Origin: Gonocerus acuteangulatus
Taxonomy: Eukaryota; Arthropoda; Insecta; Hemiptera; Coreidae
Length of the DNA: 64,000 nucleotides
Direction of reading: 5' to 3'
Assembly: GCA_946811695.1 (NCBI GenBank)
Contig: OX328126.1
Location: 3,815,418 to 3,879,417 of the forward strand
Shown: piece by piece, positions 33,365 to 44,620 of the stretch
Numbering within the stretch: the stretch's first letter is position 1
Layout of the letters: each line of letters starts with the position of its first letter
Notes under the pieces: generated by a model
Database searches by the model: none
What the model saw: the letters and a program-made list of their open reading frames with translations, nothing else
Told to the model about the DNA's origin: nothing
Position numbers and translations under genes: made by a program

Positions 33365-33860
33365 CTGAAACAATACGAAATAATAGGTTCAATTCAAAGC
33401 TTAAATAAGGTCATGCTTACACAATCTCATGGCTTGACCCTCTCACTAATGGTTAGTAATAAATACTCGTTCACACGTTAGTGGACAAGTAGTGTCCAGT
33501 ACGTTCCGTTCAGTAATGAATACAACCGTCCATTACCATGAAGACAAAACGTCCGACGTTGTCACTTAGTAGACAAGCGTTATGTACGGTTCGGCTAGTA
33601 ATACCTTATTTACACGAGCTAAGGACTTGTTACCTATTCACTGGTACCTACTTGTTTCTTTTTATGTGAGAACTGACAAATATTAGTAAACACCGCAAGT
33701 ACAAGTGAATAGGAACGTATTCTATTTACTAAGCGACAAGTAAGCTCCTCCACCATCATTCAACTACGCAGTTGTCCGAATCGTATGAACACCCTAACAA
33801 GTGTTTAATGACAAGTTAGTTAGTGGACGGATCGTACTAGAGTATTTGTCACCTGTCATG
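33365..33860. other. 5' flank of the secreted-protein gene
   Basis: Starts with a consensus 3' splice site (TTGTTTCAG) at the coding ATG. Further out, words such as GACAAGTAGTG, GACAAGCG and ACAAGTGAATAGG recur, suggesting an old repeat. No promoter assigned. Confidence 0.4.
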
Positions 33861-34210
33861 GGATTCAGTTAAAATATTTTCCTCATGTACATCCAAACTA
33901 AAATGTTTAAGTTTTGGTTACGTTTGGAGTTAAGGAAGGAGGATTAGAATAAAATATTTTATTAAAAAACATGTAAAGTTTTGGGAACTTCATATATTTT
34001 CCTTAATGTCTCTAAAACAATTGCGTACCGGTTCGAAAGCTTCTCTACAGTGAAATACCTACTATTCCAAACTAATTTTCATTTTGGGAATTCAAAACGA
34101 TTAATTCTGTTGGAACTTGTTCCAGAAGTTTGATATTCATCTAATCTAAGATAGATATATTTTGGTTCCATTTGGAATTATGGAAGTACTAGAAATAATG
34201 TATTACATTT
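33861..34210 (+). repeat. Dispersed repeat, homologous to 50485-50770
   Basis: Shares ATGGGATTCAGTT, TTTTGGTTACGTTTGGAGTT and AATAAAATATTTTATTAA in the same order with the second site. Confidence 0.75.
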
Positions 34211-34257
34211 TTTTTTTTTTTTACACCGAATCGACATACTAGGAAGGATCAGGTAAA

Positions 34258-34261
<4 letters not shown>

Positions 34262-34302
<41 letters not shown>

Positions 34303-34920
34303 AATATGTTTATTGAATAAAAGACAACGATTACAATTACACGTGTGTACCTCTATACCACACAAACACTCTATTTCTAGGATTAACACACTGCAGTGAA
34401 AATAAAGTCTATCAATTATTTGTAAGGGAAAAATGTCACAAAAACCCTGACTTATACTACTAACTACTAAGATACATCATATAATGTTAATATAAAATTA
34501 ACGATAACTAAAATAATTAATGATAAATAATACTTAATTACAATGATAATGATAATAATTATTTGAAGAGATATTACACTGATAAGTAATAGGAGAGGTA
34601 ATAATAATAGATAATAATAGTAATAATATTAATAATAATTACTAGACATAAAACTAATTGAGCAAACTAAATTCATTAAAGACTGATATGAGATAATAGG
34701 AGCAGAGATCAGGCAGTATACTAGATATTATACCACCTAGAGCTTACATATTTACTTTTCAGTAGTCCTGTTCATAAGGATGTGGTTAGTACGTTTGTGC
34801 ACGTATCTTTTACTTGATGTTTTGGTGTAGTTACCTATTTCTTTTATCAGTGGATTCCTGCTTTCCCTACATCTTTGAAAGAAACTATACGTAAGTTTAT
34901 ATATATATAGGTAAACATTG
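34262..34920 (-). mobile_element. Retroposed 3' end with poly(A) tail and AATAAA
   Basis: On the minus strand the segment ends with AATAAA (34309-34314), about 13 nt before a poly(A) of about 35 nt, the signature of a reverse-transcribed polyadenylated RNA. The distal part translates as FFQRCRESRNPLIKEIGNYT, possibly the end of a LINE ORF2. Origin not settled. Confidence 0.55.
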
Positions 34921-34937
34921 GGAGGGTCAACATTAGT

Positions 34938-35290
34938 TGTAATAGAGACCGATTTTTTCTTTTTTTTTTTTCAACCCCCAACGAAAATAACCAAAGAAAG
35001 GGCTCGAGAACCGACGAGTCGGAACCTGGAGCTGGGAGTAGTAACGCCTTATTCTACCCGTGGGTAATGGAAGGGACGAAGCTAGAAAAACTGTATGTAA
35101 AGCCAAAGAGAAATGAAATATGGAAGATTTTTTTTTTTTTTTTTTTTCAAACCCCCCACGAAAATAACCAAAGAAAGTGCTCGAGAACCGACGAGTCGGG
35201 AACTGGAGTCGGGAGAAAATACGCCTTGTTCTACCCGTGTGCAATAGAAGGGACGAAGCTAGAAAAAGTGGAAATAAATCCCAAGTGAAT
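34938..35290. repeat. Two tandem copies of a 185-bp unit with internal T runs
   Basis: Both copies contain a T run, CGAAAATAACCAAAGAAAG, CTCGAGAACCGACGAGTCGG, TTCTACCCGTG and AGGGACGAAGCTAGAAAAA. About 90% alike by eye. Confidence 0.85.
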
Positions 35291-35600
35291 AAATTTTTGA
35301 AGAAATAGAGGGACACGGGGAGGGACCGTTCCGGACGTGGAAGAAGAAAAGTCTCCTGCTCTATATATAGAAAAGGAAGTACCTGACTGCCCTGCCGAGA
35401 ACTTAGTGCTGAAGTGGATCTTCATTTGCCATCGAAGAGACTTCTTCCAAATAACTAAGGTTTTTCGGATTGACATTTCTGCTCAAGGCTGATGGATATA
35501 AACTATATATTCTCACTGTACCCTTTATTTAAAACTAAATCATTCATAGAATATAGCAACCTCAATAACGATCTTCATCCATAGTTCTGAATATGTTGTA
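35291..35600. other. Intergenic, nothing recognised
   Basis: No supported feature. Confidence 0.4.
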
Positions 35601-35790
35601 AAATAAGTCCGACTTGGAGGAACTGCGTCACCTTAGCGAGTTTTCGTTATTATGCCTACCCTCATTTTGACAGCTTGAGATAGAAACAGTTAATGGTTTG
35701 TTTTGAATTATCGTAACAAATTTAAACACCCGCTCCAATGACATCTCGAAGAAGAGCGAGATTTTATGCACCAAGCGGAATTTATTCAAT
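35601..35790 (-). repeat. Dispersed repeat family with the CTAAGGTG/GTCGGACT motif
   Basis: Minus strand: AAATTCCGCTT, GGGTGTTTAAATTTGTTACG and the terminal CGCTAAGGTGACGCAGTTCC then AAGTCGGACTTATTTT; the same order as at 4888-5170 and 53320-53510. Confidence 0.55.
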
Positions 35791-36082
35791 CCACTTCCTC
35801 GCTCAATTTCAAGGTAAACTCTATAACAAACATTTTTCCCAATTACATAACTTGTTCTACTCGAATATTTATTTTACTGTTAAATTCAATTAAAAAAAAC
35901 AATAGCCAAAATACCATAAAATTGTTTATGTAGGCCATTTAGATAGCTCTAATCTTTTATAGAAATTCATTATTTTAATTTTTTTTCCCCCTTAATATCA
36001 TATTATTTTCATTTAACTGAAAAATGTACTGAGAATATTGTCAGGATGTATATATTTTCCTTTGTGATGTATATAGAACAGT

Positions 36083-36291
36083 GGAGAACCGGTAGGCGTG
36101 AGTGTTAAGGCGTGAGCTCTTAACACTCCGTGCCAAAGAGTCGTGGGTTCGATTCCCACTAGGGGTGGTGGCTTTTCTTTAGAAGAAAGAAAAGGCATCA
36201 GCCCTATCCTGGCTAGGAAAGGGTGGTAACCTATAGATAACCCGTCCTAAAATTCGTAGTTAATAATAAATGGATGTTAAAATTTAAATAA
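36083..36291 (+). mobile_element. SINE-A with 12-bp target-site duplication
   Basis: ATATAGAACAGT lies at 36071-36082 and 36292-36303 around a complete copy with head, B box GGTTCGATTCC and (AAAT)n tail. Best example of the family in this window. Confidence 0.95.
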
Positions 36292-36407
36292 ATATAGAAC
36301 AGTTATTATTTTTGTTCCTAAGTAGATTTGTCGATTTCGGCTTCAATTCCAGAACTGTTTATTTTTGTGTTGAATGGAATAAATTATCCTAATTACTACT
36401 GCCATAA

Positions 36408-38785
36408 GAAAGAATACTGATAACACAGCTAATCAATGCAGATGCCGATGTGTTGCTCTTTCATCTTTAAAGACAGCATCGTGTCTAATCATTAGTATAT
36501 TCATTATGCTTTTATAATAATTGAAGGGGTCAGGGCATAATAGTGCCAAACAAAACATAACTGTGGCTGCTATATGCTAGATATTATGTTGGACTATCAG
36601 TTGAAATGGTTAGGTGCAACAAGATTAAGTAGCATACAGAGCTTGTAGTAATATTTTAGTAGGATTTACATCATAGACTGATAGTCCCACATAATATCCA
36701 ACATATAGCAGCTACAGTTAACTCATTATTATAGCCAACAAGATTAAGTAGCATACAGAGCTTGTAGTAATATTTTAGTAGGATTTGCATCATAGACTGG
36801 TAGTCCCACATAATATCCAACATATAGCAGCTACAGTTAACTCATTATTATAGCCAACAAGATTAAGTAGCATACAGAGCTTGTAGTAATATTTTAGTAG
36901 GATTTGCATCATAGACTGGTAGTCCCACATAATATCCAACATATAGCAGCTACAGTTAACTCATTATTATAGCCAACAAGATTAAGTAGCATACAGAGCT
37001 TGTAGTAATATTTTAGTAGGATTTACATCATAGACTGATAGTCCCACATAATATCCAACATATAGCAGCTACAGTTAACTCATTATTATAGCCAACAAGA
37101 TTAAGTAGCATACAGAGCTTGTAGTAATATTTTAGTAGGATTTGCATCATAGACTGGTAGTCCCACATAATATCCAACATATAGCAGCTACAGTTAACTC
37201 ATTATTATAGCCAACAAGATTAAGTAGCATACAGAGCTTGTAGTAATATTTTAGTAGGATTTGCATCATAGACTGGTAGTCCCACATAGTATCCAACATA
37301 TAGCAGCTACAGTTAACTCATTATTATAGCCAACAAGATTAAGTAGCATACAGAGCTTGTAGTAATATTTTAGTAGGATTTGCATCATAGACTGGTAGTC
37401 CCACATAGTATCCAACATATAGCAGCTACAGTTAACTCATTATTATAGCCAACAAGATTAAGTAGCATACAGAGCTTGTAGTAATATTTTAGTAGGATTT
37501 GCATCATAGACTGGTAGTCCCACATAGTATCCAACATATAGCAGCTACAGTTAACTCATTATTATAGCCAACAAGATTAAGTAGCATACAGAGCTTGTAG
37601 TAATATTTTAGTAGGATTTACATCATAGACTGGTAGTCCCACATAATATCCAACATATAGCAGCTACAGTTAACTCATTATTATAGCCAACAAGATTAAG
37701 TAGCATACAGAGCTTGTAGTAATATTTTAGTAGGATTTACATCATAGACTGATAGTCCCACATAATATCCAACATATAGCAGCTACAGTTAACTCATTAT
37801 TATAGCCAACAAGATTAAGTAGCATACAGAGCTTGTAGTCATATTTTAGTAGGATTTACATCATAGACTGGTAGTCCCACATAGTATCCAACATATAGCA
37901 GCTACAGTTAACTCATTATTATAGCCAACAAGATTAAGTAGCATACAGAGCTTGTAGTCATATTTTAGTAGGATTTGCATCATAGACTGGTAGTCCCACA
38001 TAGTATCCAACATATAGCAGCTACAGTTAACTCATTATTATAGCCAACAAGATTAAGTAGCATACAGAGCTTGTAGTAATATTTTAGTAGGATTTACATC
38101 ATAGACTGATAGTCCCACATAATATCCAACATATAGCAGCTACAGTTAACTCATTATTATAGCCAACAAGATTAAGTAGCATAAAGAGCTTGTAGTAATA
38201 TTTTAGTAGGATTTGCATCATAGACTGATAGTCCCACATAATATCCAACATATAGCAGCTACAGTTAAGTTTTGGTAAAAAGTTTGCTTGGCACTGTTCA
38301 ACTGGCAATTCAATTTATCTAGTGAAATTCTAGAAAGATCACCGCTGAATCGAGTACGCATGCTCTGAGTCTCAGAGCATGCGTACTCGATTCAGCGGTG
38401 ATCTTTCTAGAATTTCACTAGATAAATTGAATTGCCAGTTGAACAGTGCCAAGCAAACTTTTTACCAAAACTTAACTGTAGCTGCTATATGTTAGGTATT
38501 ATGCGGGACTATCAGTCTATGATGCAAATGCTACTAAAATATTACTACAAGCTCTGTATGCTACTTAATCTTGTTGCACCTAACCATTTCAACTGATAGT
38601 CCTACATAATATCCAACATATAGCAGCCACAGTTATGTTTTGTTTGGCACTATTATGCCCTGACCCCTTCAATTATTATAAAAGAATAATGAATATACTA
38701 ATGATTAGACACGATGCTGTCTTTAAAGATGAAAGAGCAACAAATCGGCATCTGCATTGATTAGCTGTGTTATCAGTATTCTTTC
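36408..38785. mobile_element. 2.4-kb foldback element with unequal arms
   Basis: The outer ends (about 36408-36660 and 38540-38785) are inverted copies starting GAAAGAATACTGATAAC. Inside the left arm a 119-bp segment is tandemly repeated about 14 times (36615-38276; unit starts at 36734, 36853 and so on to 38162), whereas the right arm has one copy. A near-perfect palindrome of about 200 bp, centred at 38370, joins the arms. No coding capacity. The architecture resembles Foldback-type elements, whose arms also carry tandem repeats, but the class is inferred. Confidence 0.88.
36615..38276. repeat. 119-bp tandem array in the foldback left arm
   Basis: Fourteen copies containing CAACAAGATTAAGTAGCATA, TAGTCCCACATA and ATATAGCAGCTACAGTTAA. 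Sub-variants (GATTTACATC/GATTTGCATC, CATAATATC/CATAGTATC) are clustered in neighbours, showing recent local amplification. Confidence 0.97.
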
Positions 38786-39354
38786 GGACTCGGGGTAAAC
38801 AAAACATCTAGGCGCTAATAACCTAGACGTTAAACGCCTTAAAAAAAAAATCACCTTCAATAACTTTCGTAATATCGTCTTAATACGAGTAAATTCATAA
38901 TTTATTTGCGAATTTTATTGTGAATAAATTTTTATTCACAAATTATAATGTGAATAAATTTTTATTCGTATATTTTAATGTGATTTTTTTTGTAATCACT
39001 TGTTTTTTTGTAAATATTCACATTTTTGTGATTATTTACAATTTTTTCTGTGAATTTATTTGTATTCGCAGAAAAATTTGCGAATAAAATTTTATTTGTA
39101 TTTTTATATTTAATATATGTGAATACGAATATATGAAGTACGAATTTATTTATATTCGTATTCACAAATATATGAAGTAGGAATAAATTCGTATTTTTAT
39201 TTATAAATAAAATTATGCCCATCTCTGCTCTGAGGGTAACAGGCTGGAAAAAGTCTGGGCAAAAAACGAGTCTTGTGCAAGATATTTGGACTAATATCCT
39301 GAACCCCTACAATGGAGCTAGATGTATAATGTCTAACTTTTATTATTGTTATTA
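38786..39354. other. Very AT-rich intergenic DNA
   Basis: 38890-39200 is built of loosely repeated TTTATTCG/TTTATTTGTATTCG words. No element named. Confidence 0.45.
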
Positions 39355-39540
39355 GGAGGCCCGGTGGCCGTGGGCTTTAAGGCCTGAGCACATAACACTC
39401 CGTGCCAAAGCGTCGTGGGTTCGATTCCCACTAGGGGTGGTGGGTTTTTGTTTTAAAAAAAGAAAAGGGTGGTAACCTATAGGTAGCCCGTCCTAAAATT
39501 CGTAGTTAATAATAAATGGATGTTAAAATTTAATAAATAA
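39355..39540 (+). mobile_element. SINE-A copy
   Basis: Head GGAGGCCCGGTGGCCGTGGG, B box GGTTCGATTCC and (AAAT)-type tail; the middle of the body is shortened by about 20 bp. Confidence 0.9.
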
Positions 39541-39841
39541 ATATTTATTATTAATCATTCATTATAAAATGGAATGGGATTTTTATAAAATGTCGCACTT
39601 GAAATCTGTTTTCCCGGATATAACCTCTCCGGTTTTCCCGTTTCCCTAGGACAAGATGTTCCTCCGCCTGGAGGTTTGTGTGCCGAGTGTTGTTAAGGAA
39701 ACACACGGGATGCTCTATTTGTATGAAACAATGGGATATAAGAGTCTTGGGCGTTGCTGAGTCACTCACACTCTGCCAGAAATCAAGGCTGTGTTCCTAG
39801 GCTTCATAAACACTAAAGCACTAAATATTGCTGGAGATATG

Positions 39842-39845
<4 letters not shown>
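39541..39845. other. Intergenic, nothing recognised
   Basis: No supported feature. Confidence 0.35.

Positions 39846-39903
<58 letters not shown>
39846..39903. repeat. (AT)n microsatellite
   Basis: Pure AT dinucleotide tract. Confidence 0.97.
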
Positions 39904-39907
<4 letters not shown>

Positions 39908-40137
39908 GCCAGTCAATAAGTTGGTGCACATTAAAAGCATGCATGGGCTTTGCTATGATTCACTACTAAACCAATAACATTTCCAACATACTCACCTACG
40001 CTTCACTAATGTATTAGTCAGTACAACACCAATTGAAGTGATCATGAGACGCATATCGAACGTCCTGTTCTACACTTTTCTTTCCGTGAGGCGAATTTGC
40101 CAGCTCTACAGAGATAAAAATTAATAGTGTAAATTGT

Positions 40138-40511
40138 GAACATACGAACACTGTAAGGACTGTCTAGGGAACATACGAACACTGTAAGGACTGTCTAGGG
40201 AACATACGAACACTGTAAGGACTGTCTAGGGAACATACGAACACTGTAAGGACTGTCTAGGGAACATACGAACACTGTAAGGACTGTCTAGGGAACATAC
40301 GAACACTGTAAGGACTGTCTAGGGAACATACAAACACTGTAAGGACTGTCTAGGGAACATACGAACACTGTAAGGACTGTCTAGGGAACATACGAACACT
40401 GTAAGGACTGTCTAGGGAACATACGAACACTGTAAGGACTGTCTAGGGAACATACGAACACTGTAAGGACTGTCTAGGGAACATACGAACACTGTAAGGA
40501 CTGTCTAGGGA
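40138..40511. repeat. 31-bp tandem repeat, 12 copies
   Basis: Near-perfect copies of AACATACGAACACTGTAAGG plus ACTGTCTAGGG; a single G-to-A change in one unit (about 40331). Such uniformity suggests recent expansion. Confidence 0.97.
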
Positions 40512-40977
40512 GGTCTAAAAATTTAAAATTCTAATTTTTTATTTATTTATTTTATTTTTATAATAGCTGATACCCGACATGCCGTGTAATATTTCAATAA
40601 CGGCTGTTTCTTGTTCGAAATTTCATGCCGATTCTAAAAATTTGGCCTTTATTTACGATATATTGATCAGAAATCCCTAAAGCAAAGTTTTTCTTTAAAA
40701 AAAAAAACAGTAGTTTTTAAAATAGACAAAAGTTTGAATAGCTCTGCTACATGTTGAGATAGAGAGCTCATTTCTGCGTGACTGAACTACAAATGGGATG
40801 CAGAATAAACCCCTAAAGTTATGACATCTCAACGCAGGACATCCTGTATATTTGTTTAATTATTACTGGATATGTTTGTGTATAATTGTACTGAGCGAAT
40901 CTCGTTAGATGTGGAAGCTTAGAAATAAATTAATTATCATGGAGAGAAATCGTATATATCAAAGAAAATATTTAATT

Positions 40978-41036
<59 letters not shown>

Positions 41037-41624
41037 AAGGTTTTAAGATTGCTGATGTAAAGCCGGATTAACAAGACACAAGCTAAGCCGTTGAAGGTTT
41101 GAAGCTGTTATAATCCATGAAATGATGACACCCGTGAAGCTATTTCCTCTTTATATCTCTCCTTTAGATAGATCCTTTATTTCTTTTTATACACTTGTTT
41201 TTAGACCTTTCGAATATCCTGGGTCCTTTGAAGACCGTTATAGCGGCACCGGGGTACTTCAGTATGAATGGACCATTCAAAATGAACTAAGTATGCAAAA
41301 TAATATTCTAATGAGGGGTTAAATAAGTCTGTATATTATAAGCTTATTTTCAGCATGAAATGTCTATCCGTGAACTGTTAATTCTATAGATTTACTGGCT
41401 GAATACCCGTGATTCGTCACGGCAGGTGAGTAGTTATTTCATTCCGTTAAAGAATGTATCATAAAAATTAACGTTACTAGATAATTTTTGCAGTTTATTA
41501 TAGCATGGTTCCCGTCATACTATATGTTATTCATCAATTGATAAGTAATCAAAGTATGTATAATGTTTCTTGACATTGGGGCGCACCGGACCAGTGTTAA
41601 CAAACAGATAACCTAGAGATAATC
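40512..41624. other. Intergenic with an (AT)n tract and repeat fragments
   Basis: (AT)n at 40984-41034. GCTGATACCCGACATGCCG (40566) and TGGCTGAATACCCGTGATTC (41396) are related words of a kind often seen at ends of dispersed insect elements. No gene seen. Confidence 0.4.
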
Positions 41625-41706
41625 CGTTATCTATAGGTTAACAGTAACATCAGTTTAGCCAGTACACGTTAAAATTCGTTGTCAATAATAAATGTACGTT
41701 AAAATT
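41625..41706 (+). mobile_element. SINE-A 3' fragment
   Basis: Only the end of the body and tail remain (TTATCTATAGGTTA, AAAATTCGTTGTCAATAATA, then TGTACGTTAAAATTTA). Confidence 0.55.
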
Positions 41707-41739
41707 TATGTTTCTCACATGTCATTTTGAAACACCCTT

Positions 41740-41985
41740 TATATTTGCTAGCATTACCAAGAAGTGTTCTGACTGGGGATGCTGATGGGTGAGGAGGCTG
41801 TGCAAGGGTTCGGGATATTACTACCTCGGATAGACCATCACGAGGTGTAGCGTAAACTCTACGAGGTACAAAATCACAGTTTATTTCTAGAAATTCAAGG
41901 TCTGCCATCATAGTTGAAATGAACCGCAAATAAAAATAATATTATGAAATACATACAGTACGGTAACAGCTAACCTGTTATCGTA
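41740..41985 (-). repeat. Dispersed repeat, inverted copy at 52165-52400
   Basis: The minus strand encodes ATGGCAGACCTTGAATTTC-like sequence (MADLEFLEINCDFVPRRVYA). The copy at 52165-52400 has the same words with frame damage. Two copies of a coding-like stretch suggest an old transposable-element protein. Confidence 0.6.
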
Positions 41986-42317
41986 CTTTAAACCCCTCTA
42001 AAAATACTTAAACATTTGAATATAAAAAAAAAACTTTCTTAGCGAGTGTTTACGTTCTAAAGGGAGTGTCCATGCGAAATTTCAAATTTTTCTGTCAAGT
42101 GGTTTGGGCTGGGCGATGATAGGTCAGTGAATGAGTGGCTGAGTGATATTAGACAAATATATAGTAGATTTATACCACTTAAATACGTCCTACCATCATG
42201 GACGTATATGCAGCCCCCCCCCCCACGTTTTGTTTTAATCAGTAATAGATCGCCAGGCATCGACCGAAATTATTTTAGATCAGACTGTAAGATTCAAGAT
42301 AGACGAGAATCATACCT

Positions 42318-42525
42318 TGGAGACCCAGTGGCCGTGAGGGTTAAGGCGTGAGCACTTAGCACTTCGTGCCAAAGGTCGTGGGTTCGATTCCCACTAGGGG
42401 CGGTGGCTTTTCTTTAGAAAAAAGTAAAGGCATCTCCCCTATCCTGGCTAGAAAAGGGTGGTAACCTATAGATAACCCGTCCTAAAATTCGTCGTTAGTA
42501 ATAAATAGACGTTAAAATTAAATTA
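42318..42525 (+). mobile_element. SINE-A copy
   Basis: Head GGAGACCCAGTGGCCGTGAG, B box GGTTCGATTCC, body and TAATAAATAGACGTTAAAAT tail. Full length. Confidence 0.92.
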
Positions 42526-43324
42526 TTAAATCATACCTTATTAGTTCAAAAAGAAAATAAATCCATTTATTAAAAGTGTATTCCATATTTCCGTAGAAAT
42601 TATAATATCCAAAATTGGGAGGTAATTGGTATTATTTTTGGTGCAAGAGGTTTCATGCCTTTATTTGGCTTCTCGCCCGTGCTTTCCAAACGAGCACCGT
42701 AAAGATTATCGCTAGAATTTCATGAGCCCTCTTTGCAGTATCGAAAAGATTATCTGAAAATAATTACAGGACACGTGAAAATACAGCTCTTTATCATTCT
42801 TTATAGCGCTTGGATGGCAACTTGTAGATCACCCGGCTCTAAGTGTCCAAAAATTTAGCCAAAATTCTATTTATATTTCTGGACTCCAGAGTTCAAAGGG
42901 TCTAAGTAACAAACTCAATGTTTTGAGGAAAATTGAGTCAAAGTTGAACATATCGTCCCTACCATGTCAAACTATCGAGTATACAAATCAGAGCAAACTA
43001 GAGAACCAACATATTCTATCCATTGACCAAGTAATATATTGAAAAATAGTCTTATTCCTTACTTTATTTAAAGCATTAAAGGCTATTCTAAAGGGGTTTG
43101 CTACAAGCCGTATCCTCCACAATTCAAGAATCTGAAAACGAGATTTTTCATATTCGATAGTTTTCCTTAGTTGTTTATTATCGATAATACATAATAGGTA
43201 CATCATCCGGTTTATGATTAATATGCAAAAGAATTGGAGAATCCGAACATAGACCCCTTATGGTCCTTCTGGACATAATATTACAAAAGTGACAATACTC
43301 AAGAGAACACAAGCTATATGACAG
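42526..43324. other. Intergenic, nothing recognised
   Basis: No exon or repeat supported. At 42197-42226, just before the SINE, CATGGACGTATATGCAG followed by a C run resembles the end of the element at 43325. Confidence 0.35.
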
Positions 43325-44106
43325 CATGGGCGTATATAAGAGGGTGCTCCAGCCCCCCCCCCCCCGAAATTTTGATTTGATGGTAAAAATGTGTCATAAA
43401 ACCATTAAAAATAAATGACCAAATTCATAAAAAATATTTTATTTTAGGTGTAGTATCGTTTTCGTTGGCTACAACTATTCCATGTTTTAAATTGTTAGTA
43501 TTCCATACCCCTATTTTTGTATACATTTTTTCATATTATATTAGATTTTGATATTATATTAATGCTATTGGTTCTTAAATCCAGTTCAGCTGATGGGCCT
43601 TGCCCAAGCCTTTATGTAAATATTAAATAATTCTTAGAGAAATGTACATCTTAAAGGAAATATATATTTATTTTATTGATTCATTCATACCCCGGAAATG
43701 ATCCCAGCCCCCTATCCCCGGATATGATGCCAGCCCCCTACCCCCGGAAATGATCCCAGCCCCTACCCCCGGAAATGATCCCAGCCCCCTACCGCCGGAA
43801 ATGATCCCAGCCCCCTACCCCCGGAAATGATCCCAGCCCCCTACCGCCGGAAATGATCCCAGCCCCCTACCCCCGGAAATGATCCCAGCCTCCTACCCCC
43901 GGAAATGATCCCAGCCCCCTACCCCCGGAAATGATCCCAGCCCCCTACCCCCGGAAATGATCCCAGCCCCCTACCCCCGGAAATTATCCCAGCCCCCTAT
44001 CCCCGGAAATGATCCCAGCCCCCTATCCCCGGAAATGATCCCAGCCCCCTACACCTGGAAATGATCCGAGCCCCCTACCCGAAATTGTTTCCTATATACG
44101 CCCATG
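43325..44106. mobile_element. Non-autonomous element carrying a 26-bp C-rich array
   Basis: Inverted ends CATGGGCGTATATA. The left end is followed by a 13-C run. The right half (43690-44083) is about 15 copies of GGAAATGATCCCAGCCCCCT plus ACCCCC. No coding capacity. Similar ends at 42197 and 52778-52800 show it is a family; superfamily not determined. Confidence 0.65.
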
Positions 44107-44188
44107 GGTGGCTGCAACTGTCAAGAAAATCACTTGGATCTCTTTATCGTCCACAAGATTACGGTGTTCACAACCCAGTCCTGTATCT

Positions 44189-44620
44189 AAGGGTGCGTTT
44201 ACACCTGACACTTCTCGCAGGAAATATATGCCAGGTGTCGGATAGATATTCTCTTGAAGGTTTACATACTGACAGAAATAGCTAGACATTTATGTCATGG
44301 ATATGTATAGGACAGCTCTGGATTTGTTCTAATTAGCAATAATTAGAAGGCTAATCATAGGTCATGCCGCAAATAATCAGTATTTACATCTGTTGGTATA
44401 GAAGTGTCGACAATACAGCCAGTAGCCAAGATATTTATCTCTGACATTAAATTCTTCTCTTTACAATCAGAGTTTACACCTGATGGTATAGAAGTGTCGA
44501 CACTTATAGCTCGTCATAGAAATATATATCTCAGACAGAAATTGTTTGCAATTTTCATAAGTCACATTTCCTGTCTGACATAAATTTACTGTAATAACTA
44601 TCAGGTTTAAACCCACCCTA
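44189..44620. mobile_element. MITE with 22-bp inverted ends, hAT-like candidate
   Basis: Left end AAGGGTGCGTTTACACCTGA and right end TCAGGTTTAAACCCACCCTA are imperfect inverted copies. Internally TGGTATAGAAGTGTCGACA occurs twice (about 44394 and 44484). No transposase and no clear duplication. Confidence 0.65.

Noticed and set aside
36083..36160. tRNA gene
   Set aside because: A and B boxes are present, but the sequence is the head of a SINE with body, tail and target duplication; cloverleaf stems are not intact. The same holds for the SINE-B heads.
36615..38276. CRISPR-like regular spacing
   Set aside because: Copies are contiguous 119-bp tandem units with no unique spacers, in an animal genome.
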